Positions 1-10,199 of a DNA stretch of 64,000 bases are shown here, one piece after another (the first letter of the stretch is position 1; each line of letters begins with the position of its first letter). Below the pieces are notes generated by a model. The model was not told the DNA's origin and searched no databases. It worked only from the letters and a program-made list of their open reading frames with translations. Where the stretch lies: positions 9,818,301 through 9,882,300 of the forward strand of contig NC_052133.2 in assembly GCF_016086655.4 (NCBI RefSeq), read 5' to 3'. The DNA is from Lepeophtheirus salmonis (taxonomy: Eukaryota; Arthropoda; Copepoda; Siphonostomatoida; Caligidae). The position numbers and the translations under genes are program-made.

Positions 1-1902
1 AACTTTCCTTGAACATGAAAATCCTATAATGCCTAATTTTCAACTGGTTTTCCAGGTAGTGGGGATCTTAAAGGATTTAAAAAAAGGTATTTGTGTGGTG
101 CAATATATATATATTTTCCATATATTTCATAAAAACTAACTTGTTAATATACCTCCCAACAAAATAGATTTTTTGGCAAAAAAAAAAATATTATTCGCCT
201 ATTTTCCTCCCTTAATATTAACCCTGAAAAGTATAATAAAAATAATCATTCAAAAGCACAAGCATGTCCATTCTGGTTACTCAATAATTTTTCTGCTCAT
301 CTGAGCAAAGTAGCCCATTCACCAAAATTTGGAACTATTCAAAAAAAAAATATTTTTTAATAATTTTCAGAAAATCATGGAAACTATAAGATATAAGTGA
401 TTTTTCATGACTTAAAAGATTAATTAGAAGCCGGAAAAAGTTCAAAAAATATAATAAAAGCCATTTTTAAGCTTTTAACGATGAAGTAATTTCAATACTT
501 TTTATATAATTTTAGAAAAAAAATATCAATATTGGTTGATGCTTATAATTAAATTGCGTAAGCACCAAATAATTCTTAAAGATTATAAAATAAAATACGC
601 CTTGTTACTTTAATAGTATATATAAGAATGATTTTGTATACATTTACTTGTTTGTAATACATCCTAGGTACTATGAATACATAAATAATGATAAGAAGAA
701 TCACACATCAAATATCAATTGGCAAAATCAGGTCAAATATTATTCAACTGCTTAACATCAGTTCCCCAATAGAGATTTTTCACAAGGTGGTAGATGATAA
801 AGGTGCATCGCTCATGATTTTTATAATTTGATAGAAGTAAGCAGTCCCATTTTAATGCTGTAATAAATATATGGAAAATGCTGGACCGCATTTGTATTTT
901 ACTCTAAGATATAACTCAAAATGTAAGATTTTCTTCTTGTAAACTGATCATAACTTATGATCAATGCTTATGATTCATAAGCAATTTATATGAAGACAAA
1001 TGACTAATGTCCAGATCTATAATAACATATCTAAGACATCATTTTATACAGAAATCAAATTCGGTTTGAGTTTAAAATCAAATCAAAATTATATCTATGA
1101 ACTAATTCAAATAAATAATGGTACAACCGGTTTATTCGAGCAACATTTTAGCATTTATTTACGCATACTGTAGACACATTTTACATGTAAGTGCATAATG
1201 TTGTTATTTATGTTTGTTATCGGAGTTTTTGATTAATTTGATAACTGTCAGAGCCGTTTTAAACTCCTAATTTCCTTCTTGCTCTTCAATTTAATGTTCA
1301 GAGCTTTGATTCGATTTCCTGTACGTGTTTTTGCATAGAATTTGATCATTTCTACATAACACATCTTTCCCGTCTATCACCTTGATTTCTTGTCTGTCCG
1401 CTCTGTCCCGTGAGTCATTTAGTTTCTAGTAAAGGACTCACGTAGTATTTCTTGAGTAGGTAGAAATATATTAAAATACAAGTAAAATCGGGATACAGAT
1501 CCTGTCTACATCTAATAGGCAGGATCATAAATATATGACACATTTGGTATATGACGTAGGGAATAGTTTTAATTAAAAGGACTCAAGTCCTTTAGTTTTA
1601 ATAATAATCAATGTACCTAAAGGACTCAAGGGAGTACCTTGAGTCCTTTAAATGTACATTTTAGCGATGATCTATACTTGTATTTTGATCTTATATTATT
1701 GTAGTAGTACCTACTTCTTCATTCATAAGTATATTTGTCAATGGATGATTGTAACCCAAGCCCCCAATACAGTGTTCATTACTTTCAAGCTCTTCCTCCG
1801 GTCTGTTGCTCTCTGTACTTAGTAGCAAGTCTTCAAGGAAGACCACAGTAATTTATATCTATTTAAGGTCTTCCTTAATATATTATCTCAGGATAAAATA
1901 CA
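1..1902. other. intergenic, AT-rich, no gene seen
   Basis: No reading frame with coding character or recognisable homology was found on either strand. The stretch is AT-rich with poly-A/T runs and many in-frame stops. The only structured part is a cluster of inverted repeats at about 1575-1650, described separately. Confidence 0.6.
1575..1650. repeat. clustered inverted repeats around AAGGACTCAAG
   Basis: Seen directly: the motif AAAGGACTCAAG and its complement CTTGAGTCCTTT occur several times. The segment 1618-1650 forms a hairpin with a stem of about 13 bp around the loop GGAGTAC, and 1576-1593 is itself nearly palindromic. A related half site lies near 1430-1457. This could be the end of a decayed foldback element or a transcribed hairpin; no gene is attached to it. 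Confidence 0.5.
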
Positions 1903-1904
1903 TA

Positions 1905-2502
1905 CCGAGTGGTCCATTAAAATCTGAACACTTTGAACTTTAAACTTTAACATGATATAATTTATTAATTAAGAGTAGAATTTCAACAAAATTAATTCTA
2001 TAAATAGATGTGTGTCTGAGCTCTCGTTATCATTAATGTAGACACCCTGAGTATCAAAGATGGCTTCCAGACAGTCCCGTCGGAAGGCCTGGCACTTGAT
2101 GCAGATGTATTCTCGGGACAGTCTGTTGTGAAACCCGAAGTTCTCTTGCATGGGCCCTCAACGACTTTAGGGGATTCGCCCGGGCTGTTACCTTTAATTC
2201 CTCCGGGTCCAGTTTAGCCTTTTTGACGGGAGCCCTTCTTTTCATCTCCAACTTTTCGGACTTGTTGACAGTGTAGACGGTGGTACTGAAGACTCCCAAC
2301 AGCTGGGAGTGCTTGAATTTAAATGCATCGATCATGATCAAGTGTCATTTTCTCGACTTGCACCTAGGCTAAAGAGCTCAGATTTTTTTGTTTGTAACTA
2401 ATTGTTTATGTTTTAATGTATCGAAATATGAAATAATTTAAATCAATCTACTCTTATTAATTATTGAATTAGTATGTGTTCAGATTTCAATGAGCCACCC
2501 GG
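1905..2502 (-). mobile_element. mariner-type deletion derivative, 598 bp, TA-flanked
   Basis: Both ends carry matching terminal inverted repeats. The left end begins CCGAGTGGTCCATTAAAATC and the complement of the right end begins CCGGGTGGCTCATTGAAATC, each bordered by a TA dinucleotide (1903-1904 and 2503-2504), the target site of Tc1/mariner elements. Inside is a minus-strand transposase remnant whose catalytic middle is missing. A second, right-truncated copy of the same family lies at 47078. The element sits about 315 bp upstream of the CEP120 start codon. Confidence 0.85.
2025..2341 (-). pseudogene. mariner transposase remnant, N and C ends fused by deletion
   Basis: Read on the minus strand, 2341 to about 2155 encodes a basic N-terminal helix-turn-helix region (KRRAPVKKAKLDPEELK, then LRVSQQTV), typical of the DNA-binding part of copepod/insect mariner transposases. 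It then passes directly into the characteristic C-terminal end (CQAFRRDCLEAIFDTQGVYI) in another frame at about 2110-2030. The DDE/D catalytic domain between them, about 200 residues in the family, is absent. It cannot encode a working transposase; mobility, if any, would need an enzyme from elsewhere. Confidence 0.75.
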
Positions 2503-2817
2503 TATTATCTGAGTACTGAGTAGAGATGAGAAAATAGTGCAAATCTTCCCAGCTTATGACATATTATTAATGAAAAAGAGCACTAATATCCAGACTGTAC
2601 TTTTTTAAATGTATATTGACGAGTAGTTCGAGAATTTTCACATCTCTATTGTTGAGAAAGGAGAAGCAAAGCTTTGATTGGATGAAAGAAGATAAGGAAA
2701 GAAAGAGAAAGGTTTTTCATTGGAGTCAATTTAATGAGGGCTCAAATAGAATATTTGAAAAGGATTTGACTCTACCTTGTGAATTGTGTCATTAAATAAT
2801 TCATAATTCATGGGACT

Positions 2818-5800
2818 ATGGATGAAGAATATGTCATTATCCTGTCCATCATTGGACTCCGTGGTCTTCCTACTTGCATGGCCCGGGCAGGTCCTCGAAA
2901 ATACAAGGTGATTGCCAACTTCAAAGAGACAAAACATGAGACAAAAGAGGTGAGTTCAAGTTCCTCTACTTCTTTGGAGTTTGCCGAGGATTTGGCTTGG
3001 ACCACGGATCGGAACACCTATCATACTTTGAGGAGTAAGAAGGTGCCTATTCGGATAACTGTGTTTGAAAGGGATGTGAAGGTTGGAGCATTAGTTTTGG
3101 ACTTGCGCGAGACGTTTCCTCTTCCGGACCAAACAAATCCTGAGGATTTCTTCGAGTCCAAATCCAAATGGTCGCGTCTGCTTGGGTCTAAAAAAGATCC
3201 CACTCTAAGTGGTAACTCCTTTAAGGGAACACTGTAAGGAATGAATAGACAAGTCTCTCTTTTTTTTTTGTGCTTGACGGGAGTGCAAAAGAAGTGTTTC
3301 TTATTCATACACTGTAATATTTGGGGGGGACTTGGAATTTTTTGAAAAAACATATTCAAAAATTTAATTCTAAATTGGAAAAAAGTTAAAATACTCCCAG
3401 CCAATCCTACAAAATTTATATTTTTTGAAAATAATTTAAAACTTAAAATTTTTTAATATAAGATTTAAGTAATTAAATTTCAAATATTAATTTTTTGGAA
3501 AAAAAAAGAAATGAAAATTTCGCAGCTATTGTATTATAAATGTAAAAAATTTTGGAGAAAAATTTCCAAAATCCATAGCTATTTACAGAAAATTAAATTT
3601 TTCGGAAAAAAAATTGAAAAAATTAAACTAAATTTCAAATATGAAATTTTCTAGTAACAAGCAAAAATTCCTGAATGTGGGTGGTGGGCTACAATCCACC
3701 CCCTGTGGATGCTCCTGTACTAAATGATGTATATAGTAAATTCAAAGTTTAAGCCTCATAACATCTTAACCATTGTCACAAACTATGTCCTTCTCAAAGA
3801 TCAAGGTCCATCGTGGACACAGAGAGGGTGAAGAAGGGAGAAGAGACAAACATGTAAAGGGGCACTTAGGTCCAAATATATGTTAAGACTAGAATTTTGA
3901 TTTTTTCTAAATGAAATATTAATTTTTTTTTTTTTAAATCTTTCTCTAAGTTAAAAGTCAAAAACATGCGACGGTAAATTTAATATACTTTGCATTCATA
4001 CTTAAATATATGTATTGTGTGCTACAAAGAGATGATGTCAGCTCACTATCCCAATCTGTTCAAAAGTTATGGTCGATATTGCGTTTTTGACCTTTTGTAT
4101 AACTTTGTATATAGTGCGGTATGTTCCCTCATATCGTGTTTTTGTATATGATGATAATAAATTATAAAGAACTATACATATATTGAGGTAAACAAGAATT
4201 TTTGTAGTCGTTGATGAGTTCGAATATATTATGACCAAGATTAATAGAAATACAAGGTTTTACCATATCGCTCTTCCGACTGGTGTTTGACTTCCACCAC
4301 GCTTTTTATTAGTGATGTTACAGAGTATAACTGTTACTAAGAGTAGCTATATGTCGTTTTCCTTGGCTGTTACAGTTAGAGTACCGCTGTTATACTCTAT
4401 GACATAAAAATCTATCTTTCTAGCCAAGTAGTCGGTACGGTAAATCAAATTGAAAATTCTAGAAAGCTTTATACATGATGGTCTAACCTTGTATCTATAT
4501 TAACCTTGATTATGATAATATATTCATATAATATATAATGTTGGTTCGGTCCTTATTTAGGATGTAAAATCGATCCTTCGTAATGTCAGTGAGTGTGTTT
4601 TTCCTTTTTTTATGATTCCATTATGTAATAGTGTAAATTATATAATATGTTCACTTTTTAATGCAAAAAATAATGCTTTTTGCAATATATGTTCAATAAT
4701 CTTAATTTATATTTCATATATCTTATTTGGCTTAACGATCCATCGATATAATAATTCCTAAAGCCACGTTATGCGAAATCTGCAGTGTTTGAAACTGCGT
4801 TATGCGGGAACCTCTTGTACATACACCATTACACAAGTTGTGGCCAAGCCAATTTCTCCATATAATCAAGAGCAAATCAATTTCCCATCAAACTAGCACG
4901 GTTTCAAAAATCATAATGCAGTAATAATCAGCTCTTTTTTCAATACTAATTCTTCAATATGGTAGCTTTTTTTTTTCTGAAGCCAACTTCATGCAATAAA
5001 AACAAGGAAAAGCGTTGTTAGAAAAATTTTCAATTTTTTTAATTGAATTATGAATTAACTACAATGTTATCTTGATTTTTAAAGTTATATATTATGTTTT
5101 TCATTATAAAATTGGATTAAATTAACCCTTAAATGCTTTATAATAACGGGAAAAAATGATTTTTGGATTTTGTTTTAATTATTAATTATCTACTTAGCGT
5201 ATTTTATGATGCAAAATTATACCAAAAATTTTCTCACAATTACCAACAGGGTTGTTATACATGTAAAAAAAGTAGCAATTTCACACATTTTAGTTAAATA
5301 TTGTATAAAAGCTGTAGTTTTTTAGCAAATGTCCAACAAACAAAATTTTAGGGTTAAAAATTTATAATACATATTCGATGTATTTGTTTGATGTGTAACT
5401 TCCTATATAAAAATTTAATTATTTTTGGAAATGGGAAGGTGCTAAAGTTTGAATTTAAAGCATTTATTTTATAACACTTTTGCACTCAAGTCAAAATAAG
5501 CATACGACAAAAAAAGATATCGTTTCATATTCATTTATTGTAGAATCCCCTGCTCTATATTATCATTTCTTTTTTCATGCGTTTTTCAAAATTTTAATTT
5601 TATACTATTATTATTTATTACAGATCCTCCCTCTCTCCAATGGCTTCTCACTCTAAAAATTCATCCGAAAGAAGACTCCACCACGGAGAAATCGACTTTA
5701 TCGATCCCCTCTAATAACGTTAAAATCGCATTAAACGAAAAAGGAGGTTTCTTTGAGATGGGATCCAATCCAATCCAAGTGTTTCATTTGAAAATCGAAA

Positions 5801-8170
5801 TTTACTATGCTTCTAACCTTCATTTGGTAGTTGTTTAATTCATTTATTTCATTGTACTTATCTAATGAAATTGTTTTTCTGCATCCAGGCTGTAAATAAG
5901 GAATTACTCTTTGGGGAAGAGGAAGAAAGGTTGTTCTATTTTTCATATGATATTTTCGGAGAAACAATTACGACAAAGCCTTTCACAGATCTCAAAGATC
6001 CCCTTTTCGATGTTGAAGAAGCTGTGATAAAAGTGCATTCCTCTTTTCCGGATATTGTACAATTCTTTACACATGGATCTCCATTCTGTGTTTGTGTATG
6101 TTCCAAAAAGTTTGTTCTTGCTAAAATTTATTTTTCTCTGGTTGAATTTTTGGGATTGACTGTGGAAAATTTGACTCAAAAAAAGATACTTGAATCCAGT
6201 CAGGTATTTTCTTTTGATAATAGTGAAGATGCATCTTTAGGGATTTCTATTTCTCTTGTTAATATGGGGAATACAGATGCTGCATTTGAAAATACTAATT
6301 TAGCAAATACGAATGGTGCTGTATCAGAAAATATTAATTTGAGAAATACGGATGACAGGGCTTCAGAAAATACTCATTTAAGTGATGATGGTTTTTTTCA
6401 AGTACGTGAATCTAACGTGTATAATACATCTCAAATACAAAATCCAATGAGCACTCAACCAAATTCTTCAAATGATATAGAAGTATCCTATAGTTTATCC
6501 ATTGATTTAAAAGCCATTGAATTCGATTCCCTTCCTGGAAGGAATATTAGACTTCGTTATAAATATACACCTTTGATCAAAGATACAGAGGTGGACTCCT
6601 ATGACTTTTGGGTTGAACCACATACACGAAAATTTGTACCATACGGGGGTTGCAAATTTGCTTTTAAAGTAGAGCCTTCTATTTGTCTCAAAATCTTAAA
6701 AAATAATAATATAGTCGTTAAAGTATTGGACGTGAATAAGAACCTTCAAGTTATTGGAGAATCTGTTATTGAGCTGTTTAATCTTTTTCATGGTGAATCC
6801 ATGTCTAACAAGTCTAAAAAAATTGAAATTACCTCACCTGTGGTAAACTTTTGTAAAAGAAAAATTGGATCCTTATCGAGTAGTGTATCTCTCTTGGTAG
6901 ATTCGAATGATGGCGATAATGTAAATAAACATACTCCTTTGGAAACGGAAAAGGACGAAGGCATACGTGAATGGAATCGCAAACAAGTAAATATGAACAA
7001 TTAATCTTGCTTAATATATTATAAAGCTTTTATTCTTTTCATACAGTTATATTTACTTGAAGAGCAATATCGACTGCAATGGGAAAAACATGAATCGGAA
7101 AGGAGTTCTTCGATTCAGGCAAAGTTGCGACAATTTAATCATTTTCAGAAGACTCTTCAAGACTCTCTTAAGAATCAACGGACTTTAAGTAACACGCTTG
7201 AAGAGAAAGATAAAACAATACAAGAACTGAGAAGCAGGCTTACATTGGAGTCCAGCAAGTTCTCTAAAAGGCATAAAGAAACGAATAAACAAAACGAGGA
7301 TCTGAGTCAAGAAGTCCAAAGGCTCTTAAAAAAGATTAAAGAATTCGAAAAAGAGAGAGGCATTTTAAAGGATAGTTTAGCTAAAAAAGATCGAAGAATA
7401 AAACTATTAGAAAAGGATCTTCAGAGAGAGAAGGAGGATAACTCCAGGCTCTGTGTTGAGCTGAAAAAACGGGACGCGGAAATCTCTGAATATACAGATA
7501 AAGTATCTGAACTTAATACTCAACTAAGAATAGCTAAAAGTCAAATAGCTGGTCATCAAATAGTAAGTGAGAATTAGGGGTGTTTACATGATTATATTTT
7601 TATATTATTTTTCAAAAAAAATCCAAAAATTAAATTTCAAATACTAAATTTTTTGGATAAAAATTTCAAATGCTCAATTTTTTAAATATTAAATTTTTGT
7701 GGAGAAAAATTTCAAAAATATATAGCTATTAACAGAAAATTATTTGTTTTAAAAAATTTTCAAAAATCAATGGCTTTTTACAGAAAATTTAATTTTTTGG
7801 AAAAATAATTTGAAAAAATTAATTAAATTTTCTACTATAAAGCAAAAATTCCTTAATTTGCCCAAAACCCCTCCAGCCTCTCTAGACGCCCCTGAGAATT
7901 TATGTATAGATTTTTAATACAAAGTCCTTGCTTTTTTAGGCGGTAGACAAACATAAGGAACTTGATACCATTCCTGTCAAACGTGTTCGGTGTAATGAAT
8001 GCATTTCTACAGAAAAAGAAACATCATCATCGAGCGATAATATCAATAAAGAAATACAGAGGCTTAGTCGTGCAAAAGAAATAATATTAAAAACCGGTGA
8101 ATATAGTGAAGATTCCTTCCTAATGCGAGAAATAATTAAGAAAATTGAATCCTTACATGAAAGTAAATGA
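2818..8170 (+). CDS. CEP120: CEP120, centrosomal protein of 120 kDa (five exons)
   Basis: Exons: 2818-3211, 5624-5826, 5889-6986, 7047-7562, 7940-8170 (TGA at 8168). All introns are GT-AG and the 2442 nt encode 813 residues; the human protein is about 986. CEP120 is a daughter-centriole-enriched protein needed for centriole assembly and elongation. Visible order: C2A about 5-125 (VSILEGR-type start, here IILSIIGLRGLPT; KWSRLLGSK near its end); second C2 about 170-300 (VKIALNEKGGFFEMG, then FYFSYDIFGETITTKPF); Asn-rich linker 326-366; third C2 about 396-498 (SYDFWVEPHTRKFVPYGG); coiled coil about 555-735; conserved C-terminal end (RLSRAKEIILKTGEYSEDSF), which matches the family's RLIEERDTLMRTGVYNHED region. 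The exon 1 donor at 3212 was chosen because the frame past it runs into a stop at 3235. An out-of-frame ATG lies 8 nt upstream of the start. Divergent but collinear with vertebrate CEP120. Confidence 0.92.
3311..3720 (+). repeat. AT-rich dispersed element (family AT) in CEP120 intron 1
   Basis: A run of alternating A-rich and T-rich blocks (AAAATTTCAAA / TTTTTGGAAAA) ends in a G/C-rich tail: AGCAAAAATTCC, a TGGGCTACA segment, then CCCCTGTGGATGCTCCTG. The same architecture and end sequence recur at 7576, 8454, 19250, 25181, 29760, 40476, 50694, 53483 and 56000. The opposite end in complete copies reads GGGGCGTCCGCAGGATTATA. No coding capacity. This looks like an abundant non-autonomous element of unknown class. 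Confidence 0.6.
4009..4100 (+). repeat. dispersed repeat R2, partial copy
   Basis: Contains TATTGTGTGCTACAAAGAGA followed by GTTCAAAAGTTATGGTCGAT and GCGTTTTTGACCTTT. This is the 5' half of a repeat found more completely at 15150-15420 and 52050-52400 and partly at 36600-36775. It lies in CEP120 intron 1 just before a MITE of family A. Confidence 0.6.
4236..4508. mobile_element. MITE family A, copy 1 (CEP120 intron 1)
   Basis: The left end starts CAAGATTAATAGAAATACAA and the complement of the right end starts CAAGGTTAATATAGATACAA, giving terminal inverted repeats of about 34 bp. Internal blocks (GTTTGACTTCCACCACGCTT, then a GCCAAGTAGTCGGTACGG segment) are shared with copies at 45539-45852 and 52484-52690. 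There is no open frame. The paired TGACGTCA octamers seen in the other two copies are mutated here (TGATGTTA, TGACATAA), so this is probably the most decayed copy. Confidence 0.75.
6270..6383 (+). repeat. triplicate 12-13-residue coding repeat inside CEP120
   Basis: Three consecutive in-frame units of 36, 39 and 39 nt encode NTDAAFENTNLA, NTNGAVSENINLR and NTDDRASENTHLS in the linker between the second and third C2-type domains (residues about 327-364). The shared frame is N-T-(D/N)-x-x-x-(S)-E-N-(T/I)-(N/H)-L-x. The units have diverged at the DNA level, so this is not a very recent slippage event. The segment is probably disordered. Confidence 0.85.
7576..7894 (+). repeat. family AT element in CEP120 intron 4
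   Basis: Begins GGGGTGTTTACATGATTATA and ends with AGCAAAAATTCCTTAATTTG followed by CCTCCAGCCTCTCTAGACGC and CCCTG. It has the same alternating A/T block structure as the copy in intron 1 and fills most of the 377-nt intron between exons 4 and 5. Confidence 0.65.
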
Positions 8171-8453
8171 GTATTCTCTATGTTAAAATGGCGCTCATAT
8201 GAATGCTTTATATTTATTTATTCTAGAGTTTATAGAAATATGCTATATTTTATATATTTTTAAAGTTTTATATTTAGGTGTTTTTGCCAAAAGTTGAATT
8301 TTTGTACTCATCTTAATCTATATTAGTTATGTCCAATACTTTTTTAATATAAACCTAATTGCTATTTTTGTGTGTTTGTGTTCAAAAATATAACTTTAAA
8401 TATTATTGCTTCTCTGGTCGAATTGTTTAGATAATTTCTAATATTTATAATGC

Positions 8454-8640
8454 AAGGGCGTTCACAAACTTATATACGGGAAAAATACTTGGTTTTTTGA
8501 ATTATTTTTTAAAAAAACATCAATCTTCTTAGCCTTTTGCAAAAGATCATTTTTTTGGAATAAAAAATTCAAAAATTTATTGCTATTAACAAAAAATTTC
8601 GAAAATCAAATTTTACCGTTTAAATTTTTTGAAAAAAAAA
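8454..8640 (+). repeat. family AT element, 3'-truncated, downstream of CEP120
   Basis: Starts AAGGGCGTTCACAAACTTAT and continues with the typical blocks of A and T, then is cut off where the Tc1 transposase remnant begins near 8630. The junction suggests one element inserted into the other. Confidence 0.5.
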
Positions 8641-9165
8641 AAAATCAGAAATCTACAGCATGTCCAAAAATTGATGATGTCGTAAAAGTGTGTTGTAGCA
8701 AGACAGCTGTTCACACTGCAATCAGTAATTTTGCAAAATTCAGGATTTATACGGACAAAAAGAAAACAGGCCCCTTGAAACCCTCCACGGGAGATGACGC
8801 CATGATGAAATTGAATGTTTCCCCCACTAGTGCCTGCAATAAAAAAAAAAAAAAACAAGTCTTATTTTATTCGAAAAGGTTGCAAAATAAGTGTCATCAC
8901 TATTTCACTTCGTTTGAGCAAAGAATTCAACTTAAAAATAAATTCCTTTACTACTAAAAATAAGAAAACACCCCAGGAGGTTTTAAACTTTTGCAATATA
9001 CGAAAGAAAAAATATTTTGAAATATCTCCTAAAACTTATAGAAGCTTTTTTAAATTGCTTAAGTCTTTCGATTCTTTCAGTTTGAAAAAGATACAACGGA
9101 GACTTTTTGAGTTATTTGAAATCTGTGTTCAAAATTGTTACTTTCTTCAAGGTTTAAGTTTATAA
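8630..9165 (+). pseudogene. Tc1-like transposase remnant with poly-A frameshift
   Basis: Frame 1 (8640-8840) reads IDDVVKVCCSKTAVHTAISN, then DKKKTGPLKPSTGDDAMM and SPTSAC. This matches the paired helix-turn-helix region of Tc1 transposases (usual form: CSKTAVHRAI, DKKKTGRPRKTT, RSPTSSCKKI). After a run of A residues at about 8840-8854 the match moves into another frame at about 8850-8960: KISVITISLRLSKEFNLK (family: KVSISTISRRLSKEFGLK). The DDE catalytic domain is not present; the remaining open frame to 9165 has no clear match. This is a dead fragment from a family distinct from the mariner remnants elsewhere. Confidence 0.75.
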
Positions 9166-9789
9166 TTGAAGCAACTGATACATTTCATTGTAGATTTTTT
9201 TAAATAAAATATGAAATGATATTAATTCGTTCAACATTGTACAAAAATTTCAAGTATGTATATCTTGAAAGGATAAAATTTTGTAAGGTTTTAATTTTTT
9301 TACCACATGCTTGAAAAGTAATCTTTTTCATAATAGAGTACAATTAATTGATATTTTGTATCATGAAATTATCTATCATATATATAGCTTACATTACCCA
9401 CCAAAAAATTACTCCTTATCACTTTAAAGCCTAACCACAATAGCTTTTTTTCTCCAGCTCCCCACTTTTTAGTGAGCAAACTCTCAATTTCCAACAACAG
9501 CATTGGTCTTTGACCAATTCAATTTTAACCCATACAGTGTATAGTACGTAAATATACGCTTTGTATTTTATGCCATTTGATGACCCTTAATCTTGGTTTG
9601 TTTATATTATATTTTTTTACTAACAGTTGAAATAAATACATATGAAAGGATTCGTTATTTTTTTCTTCCTCAGTTTATTTAGCCCATAAAAAACATCAAA
9701 AAATAGAGCATTAGGCGCATAAAGGTTAATTGGACTTTAGTATTTGTTTTGCCTTTTTTGAAATGACGTAGCTCAAAATAGATTAAAGA

Positions 9790-10190
9790 TTAATCAGGTG
9801 GTTTAGCAATTTGATTTGGATCTCAGCCATGCTCGAAAACCCCGACTTGCACAGGTACGTGGAGGGAAATGCAACCATTAGTGCGAGCAACACCACAACA
9901 ACGCGAGGATATGAACCACGTATAGTGGCCCAGAATGCCTTCAGGATTGTCTCCACAAAAAAAGCCTTTGCTGTAGAGTCATGTACCAGGTCAAGAAACT
10001 GGTCTTGATGTCTTTTGCTTCTTTCGGGAAGTTGTCAACTCGAAAGCTGAAGGATCCCTTGGGAACTGCCTCATTGGGTTGTCTCTTTTGAAATACGGAA
10101 AATAATGCTGAAACTCATCTAGCAACCTTTTGAGGTTGATGATGGCTTCGTTTAGAGAATGTCGCTGACATCTCTGATTATAATCTGATC
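9790..10190 (-). pseudogene. hAT (ZBED5/SCAND3-like) transposase C-terminal remnant
   Basis: On the minus strand, in shifting frames, from about 10140 down: RLLDEFQHYFPYFKRDNP, then RDPSAF, HDSTAKAFF, KAFWATIRGSYPR and finally AFPSTYLCKSGFSSMAEI near 9870-9815. The last motif is the signature of the hAT C-terminal dimerisation domain in the ZBED5/SCAND3/FAM200 group (usual form: LLPFATTYLCESGFS). Stops and frame changes show it is inactive. No terminal repeats were found around it. Confidence 0.75.
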
Positions 10191-10199
10191 TGACTTATA

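Noticed and set aside
3212..3237. CEP120 exon 1 extended to the donor at 3234
   Set aside because: That join would shift exon 2 into a frame ending at a stop after about 30 codons, whereas the donor at 3212 gives the VKIALNEKGG frame that matches the CEP120 family.
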